Origin: Deltaproteobacteria bacterium
GTDB lineage: Bacteria > Bdellovibrionota > FAC87 > UBA2466
Assembly: GCA_013205415.1 (NCBI GenBank)
Contig: JABMMY010000024.1
Span: forward strand, 1 to 7,065
Direction: 5' to 3'
Length of the DNA: 7,065 bases
The position numbers and the translations under genes are program-made. Positions 1 to 5,928 of the stretch are shown in pieces. The notes under the pieces are model-generated. The model saw nothing but the letters and a program-made list of their open reading frames with translations, was not told the DNA's origin and did no database searches. Every line of letters starts with the position of its first letter. Positions within the stretch are counted from its first letter, which is position 1.

Positions 1-851
1 ACATATTCATCTCCACGCTTTGCTACGTAAATATCAGGGATAATGTAATGCGCGGGTGACCCTCCAAAAGCACGACCTGGTTTGGGTTCTAAGTCTTCAA
101 TTATTTTTACCCGTTCGATAACGGCTTCCATAGAAATATTAAGTGTTTTACAAATCACCCCATAGTTTTTCTTTTCTAAATCGGTAAGGTGATTTTCTAC
201 AATCGCTTCTAAGCAATCATCATTTTCTTTGAGATCATAAATCTGAACAAGCAAACATTCCTTGAGATCTCTAGAGGCAACTCCAATGGGATCGAAATCT
301 TGAATTCGATAGAGAACAGCCTCTACTTCGTGAACATCAAAACTTTCTTTTTGAGCAATTTCTTCAATACTGCATTGAAGATAACCATCATCATTAATAT
401 TGCCAATAATGACTTCACCAATCGTTTTTTGCTGCGGCGTCATATCGCAGAGCTTTAACTGCCAGATTAAGTGCTCTGGAAGATCGGGGGCTGAGGTTAA
501 GGTGTTTTCATAACCGGGAAGATCTTCATCTCCTCCTCGATAAACGGGTAAATTAGGCGTGGAACGAAAGTTTTCTAAGTAGCTTTCCCAATTAAAATCT
601 TCACCCGCTTGAGGATTTTCTTCAGTCTTAGCGCCTACATCATTATTGTTATTTGGAATTTCTTCCATGCTCTGTACGGTGCTTTCGGAATCGGAAGTCT
701 CTTCGAGTGTAGGATTTTCAACCAATTCTGAATTTATCAGATTTTCCATTTCCATTCGGTTCATCTGCAATAATTTAATCGCTTGTTGCAGTTGAGGCGT
801 CATTACTAGGTGCTGCCCCAAACTCAAATTTAATTTTTGGCCGATCGACAT
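1..851 (-). CDS. rpoN: RNA polymerase sigma-54 factor RpoN (5' part, runs off the left edge)
   Basis: I translated 283 complete codons from the ATG at 851 with no stop before base 1. Sigma-54 directs RNA polymerase to -24/-12 promoters and needs an AAA+ activator to open them. Residues 1-50 form the glutamine/leucine-rich Region I, with the hallmark MTPQLQQAIKLLQ at 17-29 followed by SELVENPTLEE. Residues about 51-110 are an acidic, low-complexity Region II. From about 118 the core-binding region follows, with NINDDGYL (151-158), FDPIGVASRDL (186-196) and EPKPGRAF (255-262), all typical of the family. The usual length is about 450-490 residues, so the helix-turn-helix and RpoN box lie outside the window. 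The start is supported by the family N-terminus and by AGG eleven bases upstream, inside the end of lptB. The gap to lptB is 2 bases, so the two genes are surely co-transcribed. Confidence 0.96.
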   Translation of the reverse strand, partial: MSIGQKLNLSLGQHLVMTPQLQQAIKLLQMNRMEMENLINSELVENPTLEETSDSESTVQSMEEIPNNNNDVGAKTEENPQAGEDFNWESYLENFRSTPNLPVYRGGDEDLPGYENTLTSAPDLPEHLIWQLKLCDMTPQQKTIGEVIIGNINDDGYLQCSIEEIAQKESFDVHEVEAVLYRIQDFDPIGVASRDLKECLLVQIYDLKENDDCLEAIVENHLTDLEKKNYGVICKTLNISMEAVIERVKIIEDLEPKPGRAFGGSPAHYIIPDIYVAKRGDEY

Positions 852-853
852 AG

Positions 854-1573
854 TTATAACCTGAAACTTTCTCCCAAGTAGAACTTCTTGGCCGATTCAT
901 TCTCTACAATTTCTTGTGGAGTCCCATGAATCCAAATTTTACCTTCTTTAATCAAATAAGCCTCGTTACAAGATTTTAGTGTCTCTCGTACATTATGATC
1001 TGTAATCACAATCCCAATTCCTCTATCTCTTAGCGTACAGATAATTCCTTGAATCTCCTGCACTGCTAAAGGATCAATGCCCGCATAGGGCTCATCTAAC
1101 AGTAAAAACTTAGGCTCGAGAATCAAGGCCCTTGCAATCTCTAAGCGACGGCGTTCTCCCCCACTTAAAGTAATCGCCCGATTATGAGCTAAGTGATTAA
1201 TTCCCAATTCGGTTAAAGACCTCTCAGCTCGGGCTCTCTTCTCTTGTCGGCTAATTTTCAAGTTATCCAAAACAAGGAATAAATTTTCTTCAACGCTTAG
1301 CTTCCTAAAGATAGAAGGGTCTTGAGGTAAGTAGCCTAAACCCATGCGCGCCCGCTCATGAATGGGGCGATGCGCTAAGTCAACTCCATCAAGGGTAACG
1401 GTGCCAAAGTCTGGGCGCACTAAGCCCACCATCATATAGAAGGTCGTAGTTTTCCCAGCTCCATTAGGGCCTAAAAGCCCAACAGCCTTTCCACTAGAGA
1501 TCTCAAAGCAGACATCAGAAACTACAGTTCTACCTTTAAAGCTCTTCTTTAAATTTTCAGCGCAGAGTTTCAT
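854..1573 (-). CDS. lptB: LPS export ABC transporter ATP-binding protein LptB
   Basis: This is the cytoplasmic ATPase that, with LptF and LptG, extracts LPS from the inner membrane and drives it along the Lpt bridge to the outer membrane. At 239 residues it is the normal family length. All nucleotide-binding motifs are intact: Walker A GPNGAGKT (35-42), Q-loop Gln84 in YLPQDPSIFRKL, signature LSGGE (136-140) followed by RRRLEIARAL, Walker B FLLLDE (156-161) with the catalytic Glu161, and the H-loop His193 in ITDHNVRETL. YLPQDPSIFRKLSVEENL and PYAGIDPLAV are characteristic of LptB rather than of generic importer ATPases. The ATG overlaps the stop of the upstream LptC/LptA-like gene as ATGA, which implies translational coupling. 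The lptF and lptG permease genes are not in the window. Confidence 0.97.
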   Translation of the reverse strand: MKLCAENLKKSFKGRTVVSDVCFEISSGKAVGLLGPNGAGKTTTFYMMVGLVRPDFGTVTLDGVDLAHRPIHERARMGLGYLPQDPSIFRKLSVEENLFLVLDNLKISRQEKRARAERSLTELGINHLAHNRAITLSGGERRRLEIARALILEPKFLLLDEPYAGIDPLAVQEIQGIICTLRDRGIGIVITDHNVRETLKSCNEAYLIKEGKIWIHGTPQEIVENESAKKFYLGESFRL

Positions 1574-2541
1574 GGGTTAGTTTTTCCTTCGGCATTCTCA
1601 ACCTCAATTTTATCTTCATCGGAAAAAAGTTTAATTCGATTTCCTTTGATAATATTACCGTCGGCTTCAATTCTAGCATTTCCTTCTAAAATAATTTCAC
1701 TTCCACCTATTTCTAAATAGGCTTTCTGAGCGTAGCCCACTCTTCCTTTATTTTTTAAAACTACATTTCCAAAGGCCTGCGCATTTTCATCTCCCTCTAA
1801 GGAGCTCATTTCAAACACGTCACTTGTAATATTAACTTTTGGCATTTGAGATTTGACTCCACCCATAAAAATAGCTCTGGATTGTTGGGTAAAAAATTCC
1901 CCTGTTTTTGATGAGACCTTTAGCCACTGACCACTAGGTAATCTTTTTTGTGAAGATACATTTGAATTAAGTAAAAAGTGCTCTTTATTAATTTCCGCAG
2001 TAAGCCCAGTTCCTTTTAAAAACATAATCGGCTGATTAATACTAGGACCTTTCATTTGAACGGTGTCTTTAGAGGTGAATTCATGATTTTTGCCATCATA
2101 GTTCAAATGATCCATCCAGAAAAGATAGCCATTACTAGATTCAATTGAAACATTACCCTCTAGCTCAACATAATTTTTTGCGGTCCAGGATCTGCCATAA
2201 TCAGATTTGGTATGAATAGTATTTTGAGTTGTTTCTGAAAGAAAATCGGAGGTCACCTCTTTTAAAAAAGCGTAATTTTCTTTGCGTCGCAATTCCGCAA
2301 ACGCAGAATTAATTTTCCAACGCGGATGCCCACCTACCGACTCATAAAATCTCACCCCCAATAAACCGAAGTTGGCATTGGTAAGGGCAGATTTATATAA
2401 ACCCTCTTGAGAGGAGTTATGAGAGAGTGAATCTTCTCCTACCCAAACATTTGATGATCGTGGCCATAAAACCAAACCGCAAAACCAAAGGCCAGCTACA
2501 ATGTAAAAAAGGGGATGTCGGCTAAAACCAGGCAATTTCAT
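1570..2541 (-). CDS. lptC: LptC-like membrane-anchored LPS transport protein with a C-terminal LptA/OstA-like domain
   Basis: From the ATG at 2541 the protein has 323 residues, far longer than ordinary LptC (about 190). Residues 9-27 (HPLFYIVAGLWFCGLVLWP) form one membrane anchor close to the N-terminus, as in LptC. Residues about 60-190 look like the LptC periplasmic jellyroll (FYESVGGHPRWKI, then W-x-A-K-N-Y-V-E-L-EGNV and LTAEINKEHFLLNSNV). Residues about 200-320 carry the repeats of LptA/OstA domains (ITSDVFEM, AQAFGNVVLKNKGR, IILEGNARIEADGNIIKGNRIKLF). No separate lptA is seen between this gene and lptB, so one chain probably supplies both the anchor and part of the periplasmic bridge. 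A TTG in frame at 2577 adds 12 residues. I prefer the ATG because the anchor then starts at once; neither start has a strong Shine-Dalgarno. The domain reading is by eye; the operon position strongly supports an Lpt role. Confidence 0.85.
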   Translation of the reverse strand: MKLPGFSRHPLFYIVAGLWFCGLVLWPRSSNVWVGEDSLSHNSSQEGLYKSALTNANFGLLGVRFYESVGGHPRWKINSAFAELRRKENYAFLKEVTSDFLSETTQNTIHTKSDYGRSWTAKNYVELEGNVSIESSNGYLFWMDHLNYDGKNHEFTSKDTVQMKGPSINQPIMFLKGTGLTAEINKEHFLLNSNVSSQKRLPSGQWLKVSSKTGEFFTQQSRAIFMGGVKSQMPKVNITSDVFEMSSLEGDENAQAFGNVVLKNKGRVGYAQKAYLEIGGSEIILEGNARIEADGNIIKGNRIKLFSDEDKIEVENAEGKTNP

Positions 2542-2571
2542 TGATTTCACGATAACAGAAAGGGGATGTCG
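2508..2571. repeat. 13-bp direct repeat, 51 bp apart, at the start of the lptC-like gene
   Basis: AAAGGGGATGTCG occurs at 2508-2520 and again at 2559-2571. The offset of 51 bases is exactly 17 codons, so on the minus strand both copies are read in the same frame, as RRHPLSVIV upstream of the ATG and SRHPLFYIV at the membrane anchor. It looks like an old in-phase tandem duplication of the gene start, now diverged outside the 13-bp core. It matters because it creates an upstream start-like extension of the reading frame. Confidence 0.7.
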
Positions 2572-2606
2572 ACGCAATTTACCAGAGAATACTTCACCCC
2601 TCTGCT

Positions 2607-2634
2607 GCTATACGTTAAGCATAGAGTCTCCCAA
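2607..2634 (-). promoter_or_regulatory. Candidate sigma-70-type promoter for the lptC-lptB-rpoN operon
   Basis: On the minus strand, TTGGGA (2634-2629) and TATAGC (2612-2607) sit 16 bp apart, each matching the consensus at four of six positions. Transcription would start near base 2600, about 60 bases before the preferred ATG. The match is moderate and the region is AT-rich, so the call rests mainly on its position at the head of an operon. Confidence 0.25.
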
Positions 2635-2646
2635 ATGCTCCAAAGA

Positions 2647-2675
2647 GTGACGGATGTCCTAATTTCACCTACAAT
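2647..2675 (+). promoter_or_regulatory. Candidate sigma-70-type promoter for the outer-membrane protein gene
   Basis: GTGACG (2647-2652) and TACAAT (2670-2675) are separated by 17 bp. The -10 box matches the consensus at five of six positions and the -35 box at four. The start point would be near 2682, giving a leader of about 37 bases before the ATG at 2719. The divergent operon promoter lies only tens of bases away, so the two could influence each other. Confidence 0.4.
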
Positions 2676-2718
2676 TTAAATAGGAACTAATTAAAAATAA
2701 CCTTATCAATTTAGAGTC

Positions 2719-4251
2719 ATGATGAAACAACTTCTTTTTTCAATTTTGAGTGTCTCATGGGTAGCTTTTGCCTCCTCTCAATTAGATGATCAATATAGCT
2801 ACAAGGGATTTGTAGTGGGAATTGTTAATGCGAAAACACAACCTGTTTTTGCTGATCAGGTGGAATCGGAACTCATTGCTTTGTTACAGGCGAACCCACG
2901 ATTTGATTTTTTAGAAAAAAACCAAGAGTTATTTAAACAGGGGTTAAAATCGGTTGCAAATATTTCAATCAATCCAGCCTCAACTGAAAAACTAAATATC
3001 TATGACGGGGTTTTTAAAGACCAATATGTAAAAGGCACTCGTAGTGTTATTTTAGCGGAAATTATAAAGGAGGAATCAGATTATCAAATTAACCTCTCTT
3101 TAGTAATTACGGCAACTGGGGAACTTATTGCGTCTGAGACGGTCTCTGTCGGTAATCCAAAGTCTCTAGATAGTTTTGTGGTGGCCACGCGAGAAGGGCT
3201 AGGCGAACTCACAAAAAAAATACCTTTTGATGCCAGCATTTTGAAAAGAGATGGTTATTTGGTGGTGATTGATCGCGGAGCAAGAGTGTTTCGTCCTGGA
3301 ACTCAAGTTTCCGTTTTTACAATGGAGAACAAAAATGGAAAGGTCCTCCTGGAAGAAACAGGTTTGATTGGTATCACACAGGTCGAGGAGAATTTAACCT
3401 TTGGAAAGGTAATGGTAGAGAAACGACCCTATGAGGTGGCTCGTGGAAATAAACTTCAGTTTTCAGATAGCCCACCTATGGAGGTGGCGTCGTTATTAGA
3501 CGCAGCAGAAGGACGAGAGCCTGCCTCTCTTTGGGGAAATGAGTTTGAGGTGAGTAAAGGAAAACTAGGTGTTGTGAATTTAGATTTAGGCCCCTCACTC
3601 TTAACGTTATCTAATAAAACTGGTGCAGGTGCTGAAGCGAAGGTAAATAAAGTGCTTCCCGGTGGAAGTTTAAATGGAGAGATTTGGTTAACGAGTAAAT
3701 ATTATATTAATGTAGGACTTAATTATGGTGCGGCTTCGTTAGTGAATAGTAATCAAGCTGGATCTAAATCTGTGGGAATGACCGTTTCTGCATTTAAACT
3801 TCTGGTGGGATATCGTCTTAATATTTTTGCTCCCAGTTCAGGTCCCATTGTTTATTTTAGAGGGGGGTATGGTACGCAAAGTTTTGCAATTCCTGATAAC
3901 GGTTCTACCGTTATTTTTAAAAGCACGGCCTATTCGGGTCCAATGATTAGTGGTGGGGTGAGTTTTCCAGTGAATGACAAAGTGGGTTTGGGACTTGATA
4001 TTACATCCTTAATTTTCCCTTCAGTAAGTGAAACGCCTCTTCAGACGGTGGCAAGTAGTAATATCTCAGCTTGGACCTTTGTTTTAAAAACCACCTATAA
4101 CTATCGTCGAGATATTGATTTTGTTGGAAAGTTATTTTTTCAAAGATTTGGTTCGGAATCTCCAGCACAAACGACTCGGGCTTTAAGCTCTTTAAATACT
4201 TCAAGCCAGTCTACCAAGGGACTCATGTTTGGAGTATCGTATTATTATTAG
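2719..4251 (+). CDS. Exported outer-membrane protein: CsgG/FlgT-like periplasmic region plus C-terminal beta-barrel
   Basis: This is a 510-residue protein that I cannot name. It starts with a signal peptide (MMKQLLFSILSVSWVAFASS, cleavage near residue 20). Residues about 27-165 look like an alpha/beta domain of the CsgG/TolB-N/FlgT kind: a strand (FVVGIVN), a helix (FADQVESELIALLQANPRFDFLEKN), then KGTRSVILAEIIKEESDYQINLSLV with an amphipathic strand pattern. Residues about 172-250 are a small beta-rich domain (YLVVIDRGARVFRPGTQVSVF, ARGNKLQF) reminiscent of the FlgT C-terminal domain. From about 280 onward, alternating hydrophobic strands rich in Gly, Tyr and Phe suggest a transmembrane barrel, ending in the beta-signal-like GLMFGVSYYY with a terminal aromatic residue. 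GAG lies eight bases before the ATG at 2719; an ATG one codon later is also possible. It stands alone, divergent from the LPS operon. The real coding status is very likely; the domain names are inferred. Confidence 0.88.
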   Translation: MMKQLLFSILSVSWVAFASSQLDDQYSYKGFVVGIVNAKTQPVFADQVESELIALLQANPRFDFLEKNQELFKQGLKSVANISINPASTEKLNIYDGVFKDQYVKGTRSVILAEIIKEESDYQINLSLVITATGELIASETVSVGNPKSLDSFVVATREGLGELTKKIPFDASILKRDGYLVVIDRGARVFRPGTQVSVFTMENKNGKVLLEETGLIGITQVEENLTFGKVMVEKRPYEVARGNKLQFSDSPPMEVASLLDAAEGREPASLWGNEFEVSKGKLGVVNLDLGPSLLTLSNKTGAGAEAKVNKVLPGGSLNGEIWLTSKYYINVGLNYGAASLVNSNQAGSKSVGMTVSAFKLLVGYRLNIFAPSSGPIVYFRGGYGTQSFAIPDNGSTVIFKSTAYSGPMISGGVSFPVNDKVGLGLDITSLIFPSVSETPLQTVASSNISAWTFVLKTTYNYRRDIDFVGKLFFQRFGSESPAQTTRALSSLNTSSQSTKGLMFGVSYYY

Positions 4252-4253
4252 AT

Positions 4254-4272
4254 GATTTCAGCCTGTGAAATC
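4254..4272 (+). terminator. Weak intrinsic terminator after the outer-membrane protein gene
   Basis: GATTTCA (4254-4260) and TGAAATC (4266-4272) form a perfect 7-bp stem with a 5-base GCCTG loop, two bases after the TAG stop. The following TAATTTATATTT is T-rich but not a clean T-run, and the stem is AT-rich. Its position is right for a terminator or a 3'-end stabilising hairpin; its strength is doubtful. Confidence 0.4.
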
Positions 4273-4370
4273 TAATTTATATTTAGGTATTAGAGAGTTA
4301 AGCATCTATCCTGCATCCTGTCTCATAACTAGTCACAGAAAATATCTAATAAATCTAGTACCTACCTTAA

Positions 4371-4376
4371 TATAAT
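4371..4376 (+). promoter_or_regulatory. Candidate -10 box for the J-domain gene
   Basis: A perfect TATAAT lies at 4371-4376, about 100 bases before the ATG at 4476. No convincing -35 box lies 16-18 bp upstream, so the promoter would need an activator or another contact. Transcription would start near 4383 and the leader would then include the hairpin at 4450-4473. In this AT-rich gap chance matches are common. I saw no gene in the rest of 4273-4475. Confidence 0.28.
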
Positions 4377-4449
4377 TTGGCTTCTGTATAAAAGATTAAC
4401 AAGTAAGTCATATTTTTACACTGAGATAACTGGGTAGAAAATTGCACTA

Positions 4450-4473
4450 TTTTAGACTGAAAAGAGTCTAAAA
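4450..4473 (+). promoter_or_regulatory. Perfect 9-bp inverted repeat covering the ribosome binding site of the J-domain gene
   Basis: TTTTAGACT (4450-4458) is the exact reverse complement of AGTCTAAAA (4465-4473), with a 6-base GAAAAG loop. The likely Shine-Dalgarno AAAGAG (4461-4466) spans the loop and the first base pairs of the 3' arm. The stem ends two bases before the ATG at 4476. As RNA it could hide or present the ribosome binding site; as DNA it could be a symmetrical operator. The symmetry is directly visible; the function is inference. Confidence 0.5.
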
Positions 4474-4475
4474 CT

Positions 4476-5174
4476 ATGAATGCCAGAAATTACAGAGAAC
4501 ATCTTTATCATCAACGCGCTCATCCCCTTAATGAGTCTGTCATCCCTGTGGCTTCAGATAATACGCTTCTCTATCTTTCCATTTTTCCATTTACCGTTGC
4601 CGAATATTTTTTGGAATTAAAGTATCAAGCCTTTCCTTCGGGCCTTTTGTTTCCCGGTGGTTTTTTATTTTTCTGGGCCTTTTATTACACCTATTATCAA
4701 CCAGGCCATTTGGAGAAACAGCTTTCAAGTGAATCTAAATGGGAACTTAGTGGGATTCTTGCTACCTTAATGGGAAGTTGTATTTGGTTTGTAAAAATTG
4801 TGTCTGTAGAACTGATTGAAAAACTAATTTTCAATTATATTAATCCAAAGCAAAAAGTCCAAAAAACACGATTTGAACCACGAAAGAATTCCTTTAAATC
4901 GATTCCTCTTAGAGAAAAAAGTTTTTCTGATGTTAGACCTCATAATATTGAATTACTACCGAAGGATCTTACAAATGCCCTTGGGATTATGGGTATTCCC
5001 CATGAAAGAGATTGGGGCCTAATTCAAAAGCGATATCGAGATCTGGCAAAAAAGTACCACCCGGATTTAAACCCCGAATTAACACAGGCAGGGAATCGTT
5101 TTATTCTTGTGGATGCAGCCTATAGAAAATTAGAAACATCAAAGTATCGATTTTTAAATTCTAAAAAACCCTAA
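4476..5174 (+). CDS. Membrane-anchored protein with a C-terminal J domain (DnaJ-like co-chaperone)
   Basis: J domains stimulate the ATPase of Hsp70 (DnaK) and bring it to a client or place. In this 232-residue protein the J domain is at the C-terminus, about residues 160-225. Helix II is IQKRYRDLAKKY, the invariant HPD tripeptide is at 195-197, and helix III is QAGNRFILVDAAYRKLE. The N-terminal half has two or three hydrophobic segments (about 30-48, 56-75 and 91-114), followed by a basic linker (125-150: KQKVQKTRFEPRKNSFK), so the J domain should face the cytoplasm. There is no Gly/Phe region or zinc-finger domain, so this is not DnaJ itself; in general plan it recalls DjlA-type membrane J proteins, though I would not use that name. 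AAAGAG sits nine bases before the ATG inside a hairpin. The gene stands apart from its neighbours and its client is unknown. Confidence 0.85.
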   Translation: MNARNYREHLYHQRAHPLNESVIPVASDNTLLYLSIFPFTVAEYFLELKYQAFPSGLLFPGGFLFFWAFYYTYYQPGHLEKQLSSESKWELSGILATLMGSCIWFVKIVSVELIEKLIFNYINPKQKVQKTRFEPRKNSFKSIPLREKSFSDVRPHNIELLPKDLTNALGIMGIPHERDWGLIQKRYRDLAKKYHPDLNPELTQAGNRFILVDAAYRKLETSKYRFLNSKKP

Positions 5175-5177
5175 TAA

Positions 5178-5237
5178 CTAAGGTGCCTTAAGATGTCCGC
5201 CAAACAGGCAATTAATTTCGCCGCTGGCCCTAAGGTG
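5178..5237. repeat. 8-bp direct repeat CTAAGGTG flanking the serC-like fragment
   Basis: CTAAGGTG occurs at 5178-5185, just after the J-domain gene stops, and again at 5230-5237, exactly where the serC-like reading ends and the stop of the minus-strand gene lies. The copies are 52 bases apart and enclose the fragment. This could be microhomology left by a deletion, a target-site duplication, or chance; eight bases alone cannot decide. Confidence 0.45.
5193..5231 (+). pseudogene. serC: Possible 5' remnant of serC (phosphoserine aminotransferase)
   Basis: From the ATG at 5193 the sequence reads MSAKQAINFAAGP, which closely resembles the N-terminus of SerC proteins, where a short basic lead is followed by (I/V)NF-x-x-GPA-x-LP. 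After GP the match ends at once: the next codons read KVNYRNQN and then TAG at 5256-5258. AAGG nine to twelve bases before the ATG is a fair ribosome binding site. The break coincides with the stop codon of the opposite-strand gene (5230-5232) and with the second CTAAGGTG copy. SerC makes phosphoserine in serine and pyridoxal-phosphate synthesis and is about 360 residues long, so nothing functional remains here. The match is only 13 residues and was made by eye, so it could be chance. Confidence 0.4.
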
Positions 5238-5724
5238 AACTACAGGAACCAGAATTAGGTAATATTCTGTCAAAGGGTGCGCCATGCGTATTTGATTTTG
5301 AAAAGCAGTGGGCCTCAGCCCATTGGTAAGCTTGCTGGCTTAGGTCATAGAGTGCCTTAATATAGATATAGGAATCGGGCCTACCCGACATTTTTTCCTT
5401 TATAGAAAATCCCAATGCATTTTTAAGAGCCACTCTAGGTGATTCTAGACAGAGTGATTCCTTAACATTGAGTTGGTTTCGTTGATCCAAAAGAAGTTGA
5501 GCCGTACGCACCTGAGTTAGATATAAACTACTGTTTGCAGCTTCAGGCCCTTCCCGCTCAATATCATCTCTGGCGTCAGGGAACTCTCGGTCTATTTGTC
5601 TAAAACACTCAACCTGTGAGCCCTGTTGGCAAATACACTGATAGTAGGCCTCTATCCATTGCCCATAAGAGGGCATTGAAACTAAAGCGAACCACAAGAT
5701 AATGAAAATTCTTAATTTCTGCAT
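5230..5724 (-). CDS. Small secreted cysteine-containing protein of unknown function
   Basis: I do not recognise this 164-residue protein. Residues 1-21 (MQKLRIFIILWFALVSMPSYG) are a good Sec signal peptide with a basic start and a hydrophobic core, cut near Gly21/Gln22. The mature part has six cysteines (30, 32, 40, 92, 140 and 161), including a C-x-C pair, which suits disulfide bonds in the periplasm or outside. No cysteine sits at a lipobox, so it is not an obvious lipoprotein. The middle (about 60-135) looks helical (RTAQLLLDQRNQL, RVALKNALGFSIKEKM, IYIKALYDLSQQAYQWAEAHC). The ATG at 5724 is chosen because the signal peptide starts there; its ribosome binding site is poor. The gene points toward the J-domain gene, with the serC-like scar between them and its stop at the scar edge, so it may be a newcomer at this site. 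Confidence 0.75.
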   Translation of the reverse strand: MQKLRIFIILWFALVSMPSYGQWIEAYYQCICQQGSQVECFRQIDREFPDARDDIEREGPEAANSSLYLTQVRTAQLLLDQRNQLNVKESLCLESPRVALKNALGFSIKEKMSGRPDSYIYIKALYDLSQQAYQWAEAHCFSKSNTHGAPFDRILPNSGSCSSP

Positions 5725-5770
5725 ACGTACTACATCTAAAGATAAATTTTAACGCCTCTTACATCATAGG

Positions 5771-5796
5771 CCCTAATTGTGAAGCAATTATGTGGG
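5771..5796. promoter_or_regulatory. Inverted repeat in the divergent intergenic region (possible operator)
   Basis: TAATTG (5774-5779) and CAATTA (5785-5790) are perfect reverse complements around a 5-base TGAAG centre. CCC (5771-5773) and GGG (5794-5796) extend the symmetry after a 3-base bulge. It lies between the start of the minus-strand secreted-protein gene and the promoter of the plus-strand membrane protein, a usual place for a dimeric repressor or activator site. No regulator gene is nearby, and the match to any known operator is unproven. Confidence 0.3.
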
Positions 5797-5836
5797 ATGC
5801 GGCGAACTGTCCTCCGATTATACAGGGGAAATCTCC

Positions 5837-5865
5837 CTGCCATGGAAGTTTTAAAGTGATATAAT
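5837..5865 (+). promoter_or_regulatory. Extended -10 sigma-70-type promoter for the GT-C-like membrane protein
   Basis: A perfect TATAAT (5860-5865) is preceded by TGA, giving the extended -10 form TGnTATAAT. CTGCCA (5837-5842) lies exactly 17 bp upstream and matches the -35 consensus at four of six positions. The start point would be near 5872, leaving a leader of about 57 bases before the ATG at 5929. It is the best promoter match in the window. Confidence 0.55.
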
Positions 5866-5879
5866 TAGTTGAATTTTTT

Positions 5880-5906
5880 TCAAAATAGGTAAAACCCAAA
5901 TTTTGA
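5880..5906 (+). other. Imperfect hairpin in the leader of the membrane protein gene
   Basis: TCAAAAT (5880-5886) pairs with ATTTTGA (5900-5906), and GGT (5888-5890) can pair with ACC (5894-5896) inside it. The structure would form about ten bases after the predicted start point and ends 22 bases before the ATG. It is AT-rich and imperfect, and no known riboswitch is recognised. Confidence 0.25.
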
Positions 5907-5928
5907 GTTGTAGATAAATAAGACAAAG

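Noticed and set aside
4001..4204. Open frame of 67 codons on the minus strand inside the outer-membrane protein gene
   Set aside because: It is fully antisense to a well-supported coding region, has no recognisable domain or convincing ribosome binding site, and is best read as a shadow.
4284..4364. TAGGTA and TACCTA as a long-range stem in the gap before the J-domain gene
   Set aside because: Six bases 70 bases apart in AT-rich DNA are expected by chance.
4377..4395. TTGGCTTCTGTATAAAA as a sigma-54 promoter, tempting because rpoN is nearby
   Set aside because: The -12 element lacks the required GC dinucleotide at the proper distance from TTGGC.
5823..5839. CAGGG/CCCTG inverted repeat as a terminator
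   Set aside because: The stem is only five pairs and no T-run follows on either strand; it also lies next to a promoter, not after a gene.
5790..5864. Short plus-strand frame starting MWDAANCPPI, 24 codons
   Set aside because: It overlaps the predicted -10 box of the next gene, has no ribosome binding site and resembles nothing I know.
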